Origin: Donghicola mangrovi
GTDB lineage: Bacteria; Pseudomonadota; Alphaproteobacteria; Rhodobacterales; Rhodobacteraceae
Length of the DNA: 64,000 nt
Direction: 5' to 3'
Assembly: GCF_013377535.1 (NCBI RefSeq)
Contig: NZ_JABCJE010000003.1
Location: forward strand, 467,935 to 531,934
The position numbers and the translations under genes are program-made. Positions 40,769 to 50,435 of this stretch are shown in pieces (position 1 is the first letter of the stretch; every line of letters starts with the position of its first letter). Below the pieces are notes generated by a model, which did no database searches, was not told the origin of the DNA, and was given only the letters and a program-made list of their open reading frames with translations.

Positions 40769-41774
40769 GTCCAATGCCCTCGAACCGACACGGGCCGAAC
40801 TGCGTAATGCCGACACGAAAACCCGTATGCTGCGTTTGCTGCCGGTTTATGGCCTCGTGATCCTGACCGCGATCCTGATTGCGGCCTTCTCGATCCTGCT
40901 GCCGACGACCTTTCCGACGATGCTGAACCTGCGTGCGATCATCTCGGACAAGGCGATTATCGCGCTGCTTTCGCTTGGGGCGATGATCCCGATGGCAGCG
41001 GGCCGCATCGACCTGACCGTGGGCTATGGCATCGTGCTCTGGCACATTCTGGCGATCTCGCTTCAGACCATGCTTGGGCTGCCTTGGCCGGTCGTGATTG
41101 TGATCGTGCTGGCGCTTGGGCTGCTGACCGGCTTTCTGAACGGCATGTTGGTCGAGGTCGCCAAGATCGACAGCTTCATCGCGACCCTTGGCACCGGCAC
41201 CGTCCTGTATGCGCTTGCGCTGTGGCACACAGGCGGGCGTCAGATGGTTGGTGCGCTGCCTGACAGCTTCTACGCGGTCAACGGGACCTTTATCTTTGGC
41301 CTTCCGATCACGGGCTTTTACGTGCTGGGGATCACCCTGATCATGTGGCTCGTGCTCGAGTTCACGCCGATCGGTCGCTATCTCTATGCGATCGGCGCCA
41401 ACCAGCGCGCCGCGCAGCTGAACGGCATCCCGACCCGCAAGTTCGTCATCGGCGCCTTTATGTCCTCGGGCTTTATCACCGCCTTTGCGGGCGTGCTGCT
41501 GGCATCGAAACTGCGCATCGGTCAGGCCTCGGTCGGGCTGGAGTTTCTGCTGCCCGCTCTGGTGGGGGCATTCCTGGGCTCCACCACCATCAAACCGGGC
41601 CGGGTCAACGTATGGGGCACCATCATTGGCGTGACCATTCTGGCGGTCGGCATTTCCGGCATTCAACAATTCGGCGGGTCCTTCTGGGTCGAGCCGATGT
41701 TCAACGGCGTCACCTTGCTGATCGCAATCGGCATCGCGGGATACGCCCAACGGCGCAAGGGCGCCAAAAAATAA
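40755..41774 (+). CDS. sugar ABC transporter permease (RbsC/AraH family)
   Basis: The 339-residue permease has about eight to ten hydrophobic helices. A conserved block, GAMIPMAAGRIDLTVGYGIVL, matches the family's GG-DLSVG motif, and a cytoplasmic loop holds GANQRAAQLNGIPTRK (coupling helix region). ATG 40755 follows AAGGAG at seven bases; it overlaps the ATPase gene by 14 bases. Here it forms the membrane pore with the single fused ATPase. Confidence 0.91.
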   Translation: MPSLESNALEPTRAELRNADTKTRMLRLLPVYGLVILTAILIAAFSILLPTTFPTMLNLRAIISDKAIIALLSLGAMIPMAAGRIDLTVGYGIVLWHILAISLQTMLGLPWPVVIVIVLALGLLTGFLNGMLVEVAKIDSFIATLGTGTVLYALALWHTGGRQMVGALPDSFYAVNGTFIFGLPITGFYVLGITLIMWLVLEFTPIGRYLYAIGANQRAAQLNGIPTRKFVIGAFMSSGFITAFAGVLLASKLRIGQASVGLEFLLPALVGAFLGSTTIKPGRVNVWGTIIGVTILAVGISGIQQFGGSFWVEPMFNGVTLLIAIGIAGYAQRRKGAKK

Positions 41775-41797
41775 CGAAGAGTTTCTGGGAGGAGAGA

Positions 41798-42847
41798 ATG
41801 CTCATGCGTAGATTTATCAGTTCGATGTCGACGATTGCCATGATGGCAGCCATTGCGTCGCCGGTCTTGGCCGAGACGGCCTTTGACGGGCCCAGCACCG
41901 GCCCCAAAGCCGCCGAAGGCAAGTCGATTGTCGTCGTGGCCGGCGATCTGAAAAACGGCGGTATTCTGGGGGTCACCAACGGCGTGGAGGAAGCCGTTGC
42001 CAAAATCGGTTGGGGCCTGCGAGTGCTGGACGGCGCAGGCTCGATCCAAGGGCGTACCGGGGCGATCGGGCAGGCGATGGCGCTGAAACCCGACGGGATC
42101 ATCATCAACGGCTTTGATGCGGTGGAACAGCAGGCGGCCTTGGAAGAGGTCGTAAAGGCTGGCATCCCGATGGTGGCTTGGCACAGCGGACCCAAGATCG
42201 GCTGCGATGCCCCTGGCGGCATTTTTGCGAACGTTTCGACCGATGCGATGGCTGTGTCCGATGTGGCAGCCGATTGGGCGATCAATGACGGTGGCAAGGA
42301 TGTTGGCGTGGTGATCTTTACCGACTCCACCTACCAGATCGCCATCGACAAGGCGAACGAGATCAAAGCCACCATCGAAGCGGGTGGCGGCACCGTGCTG
42401 GAGTACGTCGACACGCCCATCGCGGAAACATCGTCGCGCATGGGGCCCCTGACCACGGGCCTGCTCCAGAAGTACGGCGCGAAATGGACCCACGCTTTGG
42501 CCATCAACGATCTGTACTTCGACTTCATGGGGCCTGCGCTGGCCTCGGTCGGGGTGCCTAGCGCCGATGCCCCCAAGGCTGGCTCTGCGGGCGACGGGTC
42601 CGAAGCGGCGTTCCAACGCATCCGCACGGGCAACTATCAGTCGATCACGGTTGCCGAGCCGCTGAACCTTCAGGGCTGGCAGTTGGTGGACGAACTGAAC
42701 CGCGCCATCTCGGGCGAGGCGTGCTCTGGCTACATCACCACGCCTGCCTTGGTTACCCAAGACGGGCTGGCCAAGATGGGGGACAGCAACAGCTTTGATC
42801 CGGACAGCCCCTATCGCGAGGCTTACGCTGGGCTTTGGGGTAAGTGA
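41798..42847 (+). CDS. sugar ABC transporter substrate-binding protein
   Basis: The 349-residue protein has a signal peptide (MRRFISSMSTIAMMAAIASP, cleavage near VLA-ET) and a type I periplasmic-binding fold. Visible features are SIVVVAGDLKNGGILGVTNGVEEA, MALKPDGIIINGFDAVEQQAA and GIPMVAWHSGPKIGC. The ligand is likely a sugar or sugar acid, given the GntR-type regulator and the lactonase gene next door. ATG 41798 is three codons from another ATG at 41804; the site GGGAGGA would suit either. Confidence 0.9.
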   Translation: MLMRRFISSMSTIAMMAAIASPVLAETAFDGPSTGPKAAEGKSIVVVAGDLKNGGILGVTNGVEEAVAKIGWGLRVLDGAGSIQGRTGAIGQAMALKPDGIIINGFDAVEQQAALEEVVKAGIPMVAWHSGPKIGCDAPGGIFANVSTDAMAVSDVAADWAINDGGKDVGVVIFTDSTYQIAIDKANEIKATIEAGGGTVLEYVDTPIAETSSRMGPLTTGLLQKYGAKWTHALAINDLYFDFMGPALASVGVPSADAPKAGSAGDGSEAAFQRIRTGNYQSITVAEPLNLQGWQLVDELNRAISGEACSGYITTPALVTQDGLAKMGDSNSFDPDSPYREAYAGLWGK

Positions 42848-42964
42848 GGGCTCCTCGGAAAGGATGCCACCGTCCTTTCCATCCCCTTTCGTGATCCGCA
42901 CTAGGGCAAGCTATTTCGGAGATCGAAGGAGAGAGACTCCGGCAGGTGGACACATCGGCCGGAG

Positions 42965-42993
42965 GTCGGGCCCTTTTCCCCAAGGGGCCCGAC
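42965..42993 (+). other. intercistronic hairpin between the binding protein and lactonase genes
   Basis: GTCGGGCCC, 11-base loop, GGGCCCGAC, a perfect nine-pair stem without a T tract. It may protect or attenuate transcripts, so that the binding protein is made in excess over the lactonase. No gene is seen in the 206-base gap. Confidence 0.55.
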
Positions 42994-43053
42994 ACTCTGT
43001 TTGACGGGCTCATCGCCCGGCGCGTGCGAGACAGTGAACAAGGAAGAAGACAG

Positions 43054-44001
43054 ATGTTCGGACTGCTAGAAGGAACCGGCTTCGAGGTGATTGCCCCCGA
43101 ATTCGGGGAGTGTGTGATCGGCCATGCGCGCGTTGAGCGGCTCTGGACCGGCGCGCGCTGGTCCGAGGGGCCGGTCTGGTTTGCCGCGGGCCGTTATCTG
43201 CTGTGGTCCGATATCCCGAACAACCGGCTGATGCGTTTCGACGAAACCGACGGGTCGGTCTCGGTCTTCCGGCAACCCTCGATGAATGCCAATGGCAATA
43301 CGGTTGATCGCCAAGGGCGCCTTGTCACATGCGAACACTTGACCCGCCGCGTCACCCGAACCGAGCATGATGGCTCTATCACCGTGCTGGCCGACGCATG
43401 GCAGGGTATGCGGCTGAACTCGCCCAACGACGTGGTGGTGAAATCTGATGGCTCTATCTGGTTCACCGACCCGAGCTACGGGATCATGATGGACTACGAA
43501 GGCGAGCGGGCCGAAAGCGAGATTGGCGCGTGCCATGTCTATCGGATCGACCCCAGCAGCGGCGAGGTTTCAGCGGTCGCGACCGATTTCGTCAAGCCCA
43601 ACGGGTTGGCGTTCTCGGCAGATGAACGCACGCTCTATATCGCGGACACTGGCGGCACCCACGAGGCAGGCGGCCCGGCCCACATCCGCCGCTTTTCCGT
43701 CAGCGAAGATGGTTTGGGCCTTTCGGGGGGCGAGGTTTTTGCGGACTGCACAGCTGGTTTTTTTGACGGTTTCCGGCTGGACCAAGGGGGCCGGATTTGG
43801 AGTTCGGCGGCGGATGGCGTTCACTGCCTGAACCCCGCAGGCGAGTTGATCGGCAAAATCAAAATTCCCGAGATCGTTGGAAATGTTTGCTTTGGCGGGG
43901 CAAAACTGAACCGGCTCTTTATCGCCGGAACGACGTCGCTCTATTCGGTGTTCCTGAACGTGAACGGTGTTTCGCCGCTAAAACGGCCGGGGATGGGATA
44001 G
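43054..44001 (+). CDS. SMP-30/gluconolactonase family protein
   Basis: The 315-residue protein is a predicted six-bladed beta-propeller lactonase. It shows ARWSEGPVWFAAGRYLLWSDIPNNRLMR (glutamate ligand in SEGP), GRLVTCEHLTRRVTR, RLNSPNDVVVKSDGSIWFTDPSYG (asparagine ligand), and FVKPNGLAFSADERTLYIADTG (asparagine ligand and aspartate base nearby). It hydrolyses sugar lactones, producing aldonic acids. ATG 43054 follows AGGAAGA. Linked to a sugar ABC transporter and a GntR-like repressor, it suggests uptake and use of an aldose through its lactone. Confidence 0.87.
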   Translation: MFGLLEGTGFEVIAPEFGECVIGHARVERLWTGARWSEGPVWFAAGRYLLWSDIPNNRLMRFDETDGSVSVFRQPSMNANGNTVDRQGRLVTCEHLTRRVTRTEHDGSITVLADAWQGMRLNSPNDVVVKSDGSIWFTDPSYGIMMDYEGERAESEIGACHVYRIDPSSGEVSAVATDFVKPNGLAFSADERTLYIADTGGTHEAGGPAHIRRFSVSEDGLGLSGGEVFADCTAGFFDGFRLDQGGRIWSSAADGVHCLNPAGELIGKIKIPEIVGNVCFGGAKLNRLFIAGTTSLYSVFLNVNGVSPLKRPGMG

Positions 44002-44328
44002 CTCATCTTGGTGATGATGTAGTACTGTTCCCCTGATGCTAATTGTCCTAGATCGCTCATCTTGTGAAAATTCTGCGGTGCCTTAATCCCAAACACCATG
44101 AAGAAGAAACATTTTAGCTAGAGTATCATGAATGACGCCATTTGGCGCCTTCAAAGGAAATTGGTTCTTTCAGGCAGTTTGCAATCTGATCCGCAATGCG
44201 TTTGATACGCCCGATGGTGCTGTCCCGTCTGAATTGCTGCCAAAAGCATCCCCTTGCACGGTCTCCCTCGAATTGAGCACCCAGCGTCTTCGCCTACCAT
44301 TCGCAAGTGGATTTAGGGGAGATGACAG
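44002..44328 (+). other. intergenic region before the RTX genes
   Basis: About 330 bases, clearly A+T-richer than the genes on either side. I see no gene, RNA or terminator here with confidence. A GGGGAG site near its end serves the RTX gene start. A short frame across 44132-44431 overlaps the RTX gene and is treated as chance. Confidence 0.5.
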
Positions 44329-46314
44329 ATGCGGGCGAATAGACTTGAAATCGCATTGGACGGGTCGAGCGATTACGACACTCTGTGGGGAACGGATTGC
44401 TGGGACGATGGCGGATGGTTGGGCTATTTGAGCATCTATGACGAAACGGTCGGCAACCATCTGATTACGACTACATTGCTCAGTGGGTCTGATTGGTCGA
44501 TTTCGGCGCTCCGGTTCGGGGCGGAAACTTTGAACACCGCAATCATCCGCGATATTGACGATGGCCTTGGGCGCAATATCCATTACCTGAAGCTTGGCGA
44601 TAATTCTGATGTCGTTCTGGAAACGACAAAAGTGCGGTTTATCGAGGGGTATGACGGTGATTTGCATGACGTCACCCTTGGCTCCCAGAATACCAAAGCG
44701 ATCACGCTCGAGGCGGACGTGAACCGCGTGATCACGGGTTCAGGATACGTCGGGGAAATCGATGTTGATGGGGACGATACGGTGACCGTGGGCACCGGTG
44801 GGGCAGGCCTGATCAAAGTGCGCGGTGGCGTCAATTCGGTGACCGTGACCGAAGGCTATGTCACGTCGGTCGCATCGTTTGTGGAGGCCAGCAATACCAT
44901 CAACATCAACTCTGGTGGGATTGACCAAATTACCCTGTCAACGGGCCAACATTCCATCACCGTCGATGAAGGGAACGTGGGTGGGCTGACCGTCTATAGC
45001 GACGGCACCACCAATCTGAGGATGACGGACAGCACCGTTCAGCAAGCCTCCTTGGGATCGAGCGATGATACCGTCACTCTGGACGGCGGCTGGATGGGGA
45101 CCCTGCGTTTGCGAGACGGGCATGACAGCCTGACGATCACAGGTGGCGCCCGTATGGGGACCGTGAGCAGCTTTGGCACCAGTGACGTTGTCGTCAAACG
45201 GAACTCCACCCTGAACTACGTCGAGGTCGAGGGGGATGCCGGATTCGATGTGCGCGACACCAGTCGCATTTACAGCATCAAGGCCAACAATGGGGATCAG
45301 TCAATCACCACGGACGCCGGCAATATCGAGACGATCGCAGGCTATAACAGCAACATGACCATGGATATCGGGTCCGGCGGGGTTGCGCAGATTGCTCTGT
45401 TCGGGAACTCTGACAATGCCCATGAGATCCATTCCGACGGCTGGATCGGATCGCTGTTGGTGTACAATGACGCTCTGGTGGATGTGACGATTGGCGCAGA
45501 AGGCGCAGGCACGATCAGCCTGTCCGGAGCCGATGACACAGTGACCACGGGTGGTGGCTATGTCGATACCATTCGCACAGGCGACGGCGCAGACACGGTG
45601 ATCATGGGGGCAGGCGGCATCGCCACGGCATCCTTGGGGAGCGGCGATGACATCATTAAGGTGACCGAAACCGACCCTTCCTACTTGTTGACTGTCCGGG
45701 GGCAGGCCGGCAGCGACACCATAGATTTTTCGTCCTTTGATGCAAAGCTGACCTTTTCCCTGAGCAAAAACGGGGCGTTCCAGAACTTTGCCGCGCCGCG
45801 GGCGGCGGCGGATGTGGACGGCGGGGGCTGGCTGCAGGCCATCAGGATCGAGAACCTTATCGGGGGATCGAATAGCGACAAGCTAACTGGCGACGCAGAG
45901 GATAATGTCCTTCGCGGTGGCGGTGGCGGCGACGTTCTAAAGGGCAGCAGCGGCGCGGACACCCTGATCGGGGGAAGCGGATCTGACAGGCTCTTTGCCG
46001 GAAGTGATCGGGATACCGATGTCTTTGTCTTTGAGACAGCGGACGACAGCTCCACCGGGCGGCGGCGCGACCAAATCCTGCAGTTCGATAGTGGAGAGGA
46101 TTATATCGACCTCAGCGACATCGACGCTGACCTGCGAGCGAGCGGCAATCAGAGTTTCGATTTCGCTGCCAGTGCGTCGGCCAATAGCGTTTGGGTCACC
46201 GATACGGGGCGACACATTTTGGTTTCCGCCGATGTTGATGGCGACCGCAGAGCTGATTTCGAAATCCTGATCAAGAATGTGGGGTCATTACAGGAAGACA
46301 ATTTTATCCTGTAG
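44329..46314 (+). CDS. RTX-type secreted beta-solenoid protein
   Basis: The 661-residue protein is acidic, without signal peptide or cysteine-rich parts. Most of it is made of irregular short strands rich in Asp, Gly, Thr and Ser (for example VTVGTGGAGLIKVRGGVNSV), suggesting a beta-solenoid. Canonical calcium-binding RTX nonapeptides appear near the C-terminus (GGGGGDVLKGSSGADTLIGG). It ends in a serralysin-like C-terminal region with FVFETADDSSTGRRRDQI and NFIL. This fits type I secretion, although no transporter genes are in the window. The ligand or target is unknown. ATG follows GGGGAG. Confidence 0.78.
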   Translation: MRANRLEIALDGSSDYDTLWGTDCWDDGGWLGYLSIYDETVGNHLITTTLLSGSDWSISALRFGAETLNTAIIRDIDDGLGRNIHYLKLGDNSDVVLETTKVRFIEGYDGDLHDVTLGSQNTKAITLEADVNRVITGSGYVGEIDVDGDDTVTVGTGGAGLIKVRGGVNSVTVTEGYVTSVASFVEASNTININSGGIDQITLSTGQHSITVDEGNVGGLTVYSDGTTNLRMTDSTVQQASLGSSDDTVTLDGGWMGTLRLRDGHDSLTITGGARMGTVSSFGTSDVVVKRNSTLNYVEVEGDAGFDVRDTSRIYSIKANNGDQSITTDAGNIETIAGYNSNMTMDIGSGGVAQIALFGNSDNAHEIHSDGWIGSLLVYNDALVDVTIGAEGAGTISLSGADDTVTTGGGYVDTIRTGDGADTVIMGAGGIATASLGSGDDIIKVTETDPSYLLTVRGQAGSDTIDFSSFDAKLTFSLSKNGAFQNFAAPRAAADVDGGGWLQAIRIENLIGGSNSDKLTGDAEDNVLRGGGGGDVLKGSSGADTLIGGSGSDRLFAGSDRDTDVFVFETADDSSTGRRRDQILQFDSGEDYIDLSDIDADLRASGNQSFDFAASASANSVWVTDTGRHILVSADVDGDRRADFEILIKNVGSLQEDNFIL

Positions 46315-46557
46315 CAGTACGAAACTCATTTGTGAGTGGCCCGAATGTGGCAGCCCCATTTTTGAAACTCCGATTGGGACTTTCTTTGGCAGATGCAGGC
46401 CACGCGCCGACTATTCGGGAATTCACGCGGCCCCTGTGCGGATGATACTGCCCTTCCACGCCAAAGATAGCCTGCCTGTCGCCACAAGATGATCTGCCGT
46501 CGGGTACCCTTTCAAGGATGAGGGTGCTTCTGCGCCCCAGCCAGAGGAGGGCGCGCC

Positions 46558-49500
46558 ATGCAGAACGGATCACTTGATGACATGGTTTACCAGCTACGTC
46601 ATGGCTATTTCGAGTGGAGCGGTGGGGTCGACGGGCATTGGCGCAAATTCAATTTCGGCAGCAGTGGCTGGTTCCCCAAAAACAACAAGATCAAGGTCCA
46701 TTTCGACGAGGATGACCCGATCCCTCAGGAGATCAAAGACATCGTCAAAGACTCCTTTCGCTATGTTGCGGATGTGATGAATATCGATGTCTCCTTCAAG
46801 GTCGGCGATGGCGACGACGGGGATGTAAATATTCATCGGGTCGATGACTGGGACGCCTTTTTCGGGGGGACCGAATTTGCTGCGGCTTCGGCGGATTTGG
46901 GATTGGGCCTGCCCTTCACCGATCGTGACCACTATCAGGATCATCCGGATATCAGCTTTGAATTGTCCGCGTTCGATCTGGATGATCCCTACAGTGTGAT
47001 GGAATACCGAAGCGTTTTCATACACGAATTCACCCACCTGCTGGGGCTGGGGCATCTGGGGGACTACAACGGGACCGTTTCGTCGAGCGAACGGGTGTTC
47101 AGCAATGACAGCCGCGGATACTCGATCATGTCCTATGTCGCGCCGAACCAGTTTGAACCGGGGATATTTGATTTCAGCAGTCGTCCGTGGACCTACCGCG
47201 AGGTCGATCTGCTGGCGCTCGATATGCATTACAATATCGATTTCAGCATGGAGGAGGAGGCCACCCGCTGGGGCTTCAACGGCAATGTGAGCCACAGTTT
47301 CATTAACGAAAACTTCGACCTGCTCGAACAGCAAATGATCGAAGTGGGAGGAATTGTCGTACCGGCCCTGACGATCATCGACACCGGCGGAGAGGATGAA
47401 CTGAATCTGCGGTCCTCGGCGGCGGCGTTCAATTTCGATGCCGTCCTTGATCTGAGATCTGGTCAATACTCCGACATTCTGGGCGGTGTGAACAACCTCT
47501 GGATCCAGCAGGATTCAGTGATCGAGAACGCCATAACAGCGGGTGGCGCGGACCATATCACCGGGAACCGTGTCGCCAATGAGATCAGCGCAGGCGGGAA
47601 TTCCGACACGGTCCTTGGCGCGGGGGGCAATGACACCCTTTATGGCGAGGATGGCGCGGATAGCCTTGAGGGTGGCGCTGGGCGGGACGAGCTGTGGGGC
47701 GGCGCTCAGGATGACACGCTCTATGGCGACGGCGGGGGCGACAGGCTCTATGGCGGCGATGATGCGGACTTGATCGAAGGGGGTGGCGGCAACGACACCC
47801 TCAATGGCGAGGAGGGTCTTGATACGGTCTACGGAAACGCAGGTAAGGACAAAATCTATCTGGAGGACGGCGGGAATTTCTATGGAGGATCCGGCAACGA
47901 TACCTTCTGGATCAATGATTTAGGCGCGTTCGCTTACACGGTGGATGGCGAGACCAACAAAGATATCCTCCGCTTTGCCACATCGTCCTCAAGCGCGGGC
48001 TTTTTGCTGGATATGACCACCCGCCAGGTGACCAATCTGCTGACGGGCAATTCGGCCGTCGTCAACTATGCGGGGCTTGAGCAGATCAAAGGATCGGTGG
48101 TGAATGACATCTTTGTCGTCGACGAGGACGCGGCGAATGCCTTTACCGATCTGAATGGTTATGACGGCGAAGACCACATCACTGTGCTGACCAGTACAAT
48201 CAGGGTAAACGGTGGCGATCATGCGGATGACCTGATTGTCGCCGCAAGTGGCGCGTACGTGCGCGGCGGCAAGGGCAACGATAACTTTGTGATCGAAGGA
48301 GTGAATGCCAGTATCGGGGGCCAAAGGGGGCGCGATGTCGTGCTGTTCGATGCGTCTACCGATGTCGGGGTGTCCGTGGACACGGGATTGGGGCTCTACG
48401 GCTACGGACAGACACTGGCCGAACTGACCGAGGAAACGTCCGGCGATTTTTCTGGCTTCGTACGGTACAACACGGGCACGAACCTGACCTTGACCTTCAA
48501 CGGCTCTAACCGCCGCGACGTCGTGTATGGCGGCGACCTGAATGACGAGATCACGGGGAATGGCGGCGCTGACCTCTTTCACGGCCAAGGGGGCGAAGAC
48601 ACCCTGTCGGGCGGTACTGGCGCCGACATCCTGTACGGCGAGGGGGGCGCGGATACGCTCTATGGCGGGGTCGGGGATGACACGCTCTATGGTGGGGGCG
48701 GCAGCGACTGGATCGAGACTGGCTATGGCGATGACAGCGTCGAGGCCGGTTCCGGCGATGACACCATCATTTGCGGAAGCGGCTTCGAAATGCTGCGCGG
48801 CGACGACGGCGATGACCTTTTCGTCGTCGAGACCGGCCAGAAGCAAATCAACGGCGGCTCCGGTGAGGACACGCTGGAATTTCTGGGCAAACTGGACCGC
48901 ATTGTCGATCTGGGGGAAACCAAATACAACGACGAGCTCGGTCTGACCGTGGATTTCGTCAACATCGAGAACGTGATCACTCAGGACGGGACGGACAGTA
49001 TTACAGGCAACTCTGCCGATAACCTTCTGATCGCCAATGACGGGAACGACACGCTCGAGGGGCGCGGCGGAGACGACACGTTGAATGGGGGCGCGGGCGC
49101 GGATCTGGCGGTTTATCAGAGCGGGAATGACATCACCGTCGACCTGACCGAAGGCGTCGCCACCGGCGAAGGCACCGACACCCTGATCGGGATCGAGGAC
49201 GTGACTACCGCGAGCGGCGATGATGAACTGACCGGCAATGACGAAGACAACGTGTTGACGGCGAATGACGGCAACGACCTGCTGGCCGGGAACGGCGGGA
49301 ATGACCGTCTGTATGGTGGCACCGGAAATGACACCGTGCTGGCCGGAAATGGCGAGGATACCGCGACCGGTGGCGAGGGTTATGACACCTTAGGCTTTGA
49401 TGAGGGGCTCAGCGGGGTCATTTTCAGCTTGGCTGTGAGCACGGCGCAGGACGTGGGAAGTGGAAGCATCACCGCCTCAGGCTTCGAGGCCCTGCTAGGC

Positions 49501-50184
49501 ACGGACGGACACGACGAGTTGACCGGAGACAACGACGACAACCTGCTCGAAGGGCAGGGCGGCAACGATACGCTTGTGGGTCTTCGCGGCTCTGACGTCA
49601 TCGACGGCGGGGCGGGCCGAGACAGCTTCATCGCACTCTCCGGTGACGGGGATGACATCTACGATGGCGGCGGAGGCAGCGATTGGCTCGACTTTTCCTT
49701 CGGCGAAGAGGCTGTGGACATCAAGCTGTCGCTCGGGGAACAAGACTTGGGCTCCTACGGCACCGACAGCTGGGTGCGTATCGAGAATGTCCGCGGGACC
49801 AAATTCGGTGACAGCATTGTCGGGGATCCCAATGACAACGCCCTTGAGGGCGGCAAAGGCAATGATCTGTTGGCGGGCGGCAAGGGCGCTGATGACCTGA
49901 ATGGCGGCGTGAATGACGACACGCTTTGGGGAGAACTGGGGAACGACACTCTTACCGGCGGCCGAGGCGCGGACACTTTCCAGTTCAAAAGCGGCCACGG
50001 TCAGGATCTGATCGCCGACTTCAATGGCAAAGAAGGCGATGTCATCGTTCTGAGTGGAGTCGAGCACTATGATTTTGAAGTCATCGGCGATTGGCTCAGC
50101 CTGCGCTACGGCGAAGAAGACTGGATCAGTTTCAAATCGATCGAGGACCCGGATGCGATCATAGCCAATCTTGAAATTCTATGA
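46558..50184 (+). CDS. large RTX metalloprotease, M10-like (matrixin/serralysin clan)
   Basis: The 1208-residue protein has an N-terminal zinc-protease domain: HEFTHLLGLGH (zinc ligands H156, H160, H166, catalytic E157) and a Met-turn near residue 191 (YSIMSYV). Blocks of calcium-binding RTX repeats follow from about residue 325 (GGNDTLYGEDGADSLEGG), alternating with non-repeat segments. The C-terminus has GGRGADTFQFKSGHGQDLIADF, as in serralysin ends. It has no signal peptide, so it should leave by type I secretion. RBS GAGGAGG is ideal. Serralysins are usually near 480 residues, so this is unusually long. Confidence 0.83.
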   Translation: MQNGSLDDMVYQLRHGYFEWSGGVDGHWRKFNFGSSGWFPKNNKIKVHFDEDDPIPQEIKDIVKDSFRYVADVMNIDVSFKVGDGDDGDVNIHRVDDWDAFFGGTEFAAASADLGLGLPFTDRDHYQDHPDISFELSAFDLDDPYSVMEYRSVFIHEFTHLLGLGHLGDYNGTVSSSERVFSNDSRGYSIMSYVAPNQFEPGIFDFSSRPWTYREVDLLALDMHYNIDFSMEEEATRWGFNGNVSHSFINENFDLLEQQMIEVGGIVVPALTIIDTGGEDELNLRSSAAAFNFDAVLDLRSGQYSDILGGVNNLWIQQDSVIENAITAGGADHITGNRVANEISAGGNSDTVLGAGGNDTLYGEDGADSLEGGAGRDELWGGAQDDTLYGDGGGDRLYGGDDADLIEGGGGNDTLNGEEGLDTVYGNAGKDKIYLEDGGNFYGGSGNDTFWINDLGAFAYTVDGETNKDILRFATSSSSAGFLLDMTTRQVTNLLTGNSAVVNYAGLEQIKGSVVNDIFVVDEDAANAFTDLNGYDGEDHITVLTSTIRVNGGDHADDLIVAASGAYVRGGKGNDNFVIEGVNASIGGQRGRDVVLFDASTDVGVSVDTGLGLYGYGQTLAELTEETSGDFSGFVRYNTGTNLTLTFNGSNRRDVVYGGDLNDEITGNGGADLFHGQGGEDTLSGGTGADILYGEGGADTLYGGVGDDTLYGGGGSDWIETGYGDDSVEAGSGDDTIICGSGFEMLRGDDGDDLFVVETGQKQINGGSGEDTLEFLGKLDRIVDLGETKYNDELGLTVDFVNIENVITQDGTDSITGNSADNLLIANDGNDTLEGRGGDDTLNGGAGADLAVYQSGNDITVDLTEGVATGEGTDTLIGIEDVTTASGDDELTGNDEDNVLTANDGNDLLAGNGGNDRLYGGTGNDTVLAGNGEDTATGGEGYDTLGFDEGLSGVIFSLAVSTAQDVGSGSITASGFEALLGTDGHDELTGDNDDNLLEGQGGNDTLVGLRGSDVIDGGAGRDSFIALSGDGDDIYDGGGGSDWLDFSFGEEAVDIKLSLGEQDLGSYGTDSWVRIENVRGTKFGDSIVGDPNDNALEGGKGNDLLAGGKGADDLNGGVNDDTLWGELGNDTLTGGRGADTFQFKSGHGQDLIADFNGKEGDVIVLSGVEHYDFEVIGDWLSLRYGEEDWISFKSIEDPDAIIANLEIL

Positions 50185-50282
50185 ACTGGGGGCGTCTTAG
50201 CATCTCGTATAGTTTTGGTAGGGTCAGTATTCATCCGAATTGATGACGGAAGCCGCGAACGCGAAGGCAGAGAGAGACACCT

Positions 50283-50435
50283 TGGGGCGTCTATCATAAG
50301 GTGTCGCGATACGCTGCCGGGAGCGACGTCTTCGAAAACTTCTACAACCCGAAGCGCAAACACACAAAAAACGCATCGCTGTCGCCCGTTGACTTTGAAA
50401 TCAGGCAGCAGAAACCAAGCAAGGCGGGTGTCTAG
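50283..50435 (+). pseudogene. IS3-family transposase OrfB, C-terminal remnant
   Basis: An open stretch without start reads Tyr-His-Lys, then FENFYNPKRKHTKNASLSPV and then DFEIRQQ, the classic C-terminal tail of IS3-type OrfB proteins. It ends at TAG 50433. The rest of the transposase is missing upstream, and the left edge is indistinct. The stop codon lies in the four-base CTAG next to the IS5-family element, so that element inserted at the very end of this relic. It is surely non-functional. Confidence 0.8.

Noticed and set aside
47560..50000. Tandem short repeats as a CRISPR array
   Set aside because: The repeats encode RTX nonapeptides in frame and are not separated by unique spacers of fixed length.
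44329..50184. A complete type I secretion system
   Set aside because: No ABC transporter/permease fusion, membrane fusion protein or TolC-like gene is present near the RTX genes; the ABC genes at 56-59 kb are of the ABC-2 type.
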